The position numbers and the translations under genes are program-made. Below, piece after piece: positions 5,837 through 6,837 of a stretch of 6,837 nt of DNA. The DNA lies in contig CAJBMR010000048.1 of assembly GCA_903954205.1 (NCBI GenBank), positions 1 through 6,837 on the forward strand. Direction: 5' to 3'. Position 1 is the stretch's first letter. Every line of letters starts with the position of its first letter. Under the pieces are notes generated by a model. The model was given only the letters and a program-made list of their open reading frames with translations, was not told where the DNA came from and ran no database searches. Origin of the DNA: an uncultured bacterium (GTDB lineage: Bacteria > Actinomycetota > Actinomycetes > S36-B12).

Positions 5837-5841
5837 GTTCA
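5815..5841 (+). repeat. Short direct repeat across the pth stop codon
   Basis: GAATAGGTTCA occurs at 5815-5825 and 5831-5841, a 16-nt period, with a degenerate third copy AAATGGGTTCC at 5845-5855 (8 of 11 matching). The first copy is read in frame as part of the pth C-terminus. The second is one frame off and supplies the TAG stop. This could be a slippage duplication that reshaped the end of pth. The remaining 5856-5936 holds no gene; TTGACG at 5868 resembles a -35 box but has no matching -10. Confidence 0.55.
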
Positions 5842-5924
5842 GCCAAATGGGTTCCGCTCGGACCAGCTTGACGCGAATGGATACACATGCACGCCACGAC
5901 TCGACCCGCACATCCGTCTCTCCC

Positions 5925-5930
5925 GGAGGG
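5925..5930 (+). promoter_or_regulatory. Ribosome binding site that sets the cysQ start
   Basis: GGAGGG lies 6 nt before ATG 5937, an ideal spacing. It favours this start over in-frame ATGs at 5848 and 5878, which have no purine-rich stretch before them and would add residues unlike the family N-terminus. Confidence 0.8.
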
Positions 5931-5936
5931 CACATC

Positions 5937-6776
5937 ATGACTCTCACACCCCTCGCCCAAGCGACCGACATGGAGGTCTCCGCGAGTGTGGCCGCCGAAG
6001 CAGGACGCCTGCTCCTGGAGTTGCGCGAGGGCTTCGGACCCGTCGATGACCGAGAAGCCGCCGACGCCCTGCGCAAGAAGGCGGATGCCACCTCCCACGA
6101 ACTCATCGTCGCCAGGCTGGCGGAAGCGCGGCCGACTGACTGCGTCCTCAGCGAGGAGGGCGCAGATGACCTGGCGCGGCTGAACGCGGAGCGGGTGTGG
6201 ATCGTCGATCCGCTGGATGGCACGTGGGAATACGGCCAGGGCCGAGTCGACTTCGCGGTGCACATCGTGCTGTGGCAGGCGGATCCGTCGGCTCCAGGCG
6301 GCGGCCGGCTCAGTGCCAGCACCGTCGACCTTCCTGCGCAGGGCCTCGCGCGCCGCTCGGATGACGTGCCCGTGCCGGTGAGGGAGCTGCCCCAGGATCG
6401 CCCCGTGCGCATCGTGGCCTCCCGGACCCGCCCACCCGCGGTGCTCGCCGATGTGGTGTCCGCCCTCGACGCCAGCCTGCGCGAGCAGGGGCATGCGCAC
6501 GGGGTGGAGGTCATCGATGTGGGATCCGTCGGAGCCAAGGTCAATGAGATCCTTTCCGGCCGAGCCGAGGCCTACGTGCATGACACGGGCTTCTATGAGT
6601 GGGATGTCGCCGCCCCGCTGGCCGTCGCACATGCCCACGGCCTCACGGCGTCGCATGTCGACGGCACCCCGGTGAGCTTCAACCGCGAACGCCCCTACGT
6701 CACCGACTTCCTTGTGGGGCTGCCCGACTTCGCCGAGCAGTTGCGCGCGGGGATGCTGCGCGCATCCGGAGAGTGA
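5937..6776 (+). CDS. cysQ: CysQ-like 3'(2'),5'-bisphosphate nucleotidase (inositol monophosphatase family)
   Basis: The 279-residue protein belongs to the Mg2+-dependent, lithium-sensitive phosphatase family that includes CysQ and inositol monophosphatase. Metal-site motifs are in order: SEEGADD with E73/E74, IVDPLDGT with D91 and D94-G95-T96, and YEWDVAAPLAVA with D223 near the C-terminus. The middle DFAVHIVLW and the overall form resemble the actinobacterial CysQ group (Rv2131c type in M. tuberculosis, from memory), which removes the 3'-phosphate of PAP and also acts on inositol phosphates and fructose-1,6-bisphosphate in vitro. Most likely role: clearing PAP produced by sulfate assimilation or sulfotransfer. 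Family-level confidence is high, substrate confidence moderate. A tryptophan (DPLDGTWEYG) replaces the arginine usual after DPLDGT in that group. The gene starts 100 nt after pth and overlaps the next frame by 4 nt. Confidence 0.85.
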   Translation: MTLTPLAQATDMEVSASVAAEAGRLLLELREGFGPVDDREAADALRKKADATSHELIVARLAEARPTDCVLSEEGADDLARLNAERVWIVDPLDGTWEYGQGRVDFAVHIVLWQADPSAPGGGRLSASTVDLPAQGLARRSDDVPVPVRELPQDRPVRIVASRTRPPAVLADVVSALDASLREQGHAHGVEVIDVGSVGAKVNEILSGRAEAYVHDTGFYEWDVAAPLAVAHAHGLTASHVDGTPVSFNRERPYVTDFLVGLPDFAEQLRAGMLRASGE

Positions 6777-6837
6777 CGCTCCCGGGCCTCACGCGGGCAC
6801 TCGGCTTCATCCCCGGCGTTGCCGAGGCCGTCGAGCG
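6773..6837 (+). CDS. mfd: Start of a downstream gene, possibly mfd (transcription-repair coupling factor)
   Basis: An open frame begins at GTG 6773, overlapping the cysQ TGA as GTGA, and stays open to the window edge (21 codons plus 2 nt). It reads MTLPGLTRALGFIPGVAEAVE. A short hydrophobic N-terminus of this style is seen in actinobacterial Mfd proteins, and mfd commonly follows pth in this phylum. Mfd is the ATP-driven translocase that removes stalled RNA polymerase and recruits UvrA. No helicase motif is visible in so short a fragment, so the name rests mainly on position. GGAGA directly abuts the GTG, too close for a normal ribosome binding site, so initiation would depend on coupling to cysQ. 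Confidence 0.45.
   Translation, partial: MTLPGLTRALGFIPGVAEAVE

Noticed and set aside
5850..5864. Terminator after pth
   Set aside because: GGTTC/GGACC gives only a 5-bp stem with a G-T pair and no following T run, which is too weak to call.
5868..5873. Promoter for cysQ based on TTGACG
   Set aside because: No TANNNT -10 element lies 16-19 nt downstream, so the -35-like hexamer stands alone.
5444..6544. 366-codon open frame on the minus strand
   Set aside because: It is antisense to pth and cysQ, has a serine/arginine/threonine-rich composition and has no motif. It is a shadow of the two plus-strand genes.

Overview
The window comes from a GC-rich actinobacterium (Actinomycetota). The evidence is strong G/C bias at third codon positions, GTG starts, short or overlapping gene junctions, actinobacterial-type proteins (for example Prs with a DAGRVRVA segment) and the gene order tRNA-Gln - glmU - prs - rplY - pth - (mfd), which is typical of that phylum. 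The genus cannot be named from the sequence alone.

Left part (1-1996): the last 81 codons of ispE (isoprenoid precursor synthesis) end 2 nt from the end of a convergent minus-strand pair. That pair is a membrane acyl-CoA desaturase gene followed 23 nt downstream by a TetR-type regulator gene. The desaturase start sits behind a clear ribosome binding site. Its promoter region carries two overlapping copies of CCTACG-N4-CGTAACC exactly 15 bp apart, so the pair looks like a self-regulated membrane-lipid module.

Middle part (1997-4594): a tRNA-Gln gene (anticodon TTG) preceded by a perfect 15-nt palindrome, then glmU (bifunctional, makes UDP-N-acetylglucosamine) and prs (makes PRPP). The last two overlap by 4 nt and are translationally coupled.

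Right part (4595-6837): a 166-nt gap with GC-rich hairpins next to a strong Shine-Dalgarno, then rplY for ribosomal protein bL25 with an unusual alanine/glutamate-rich tail where related proteins often have a folded CTC domain. Then come pth (peptidyl-tRNA hydrolase) and a cysQ-like 3'-phosphoadenosine-5'-phosphate phosphatase gene. The latter overlaps by 4 nt the start of a reading frame running off the window, probably mfd.

Most of this is conserved housekeeping: cell-wall precursor, nucleotide precursor, translation and tRNA recycling. I see no CRISPR array, insertion sequence, prophage, toxin-antitoxin or defence system, and no clear undescribed system. The points most worth a second look are the tandem operators of the desaturase-tetR pair, the altered bL25 tail and the structured rplY leader.
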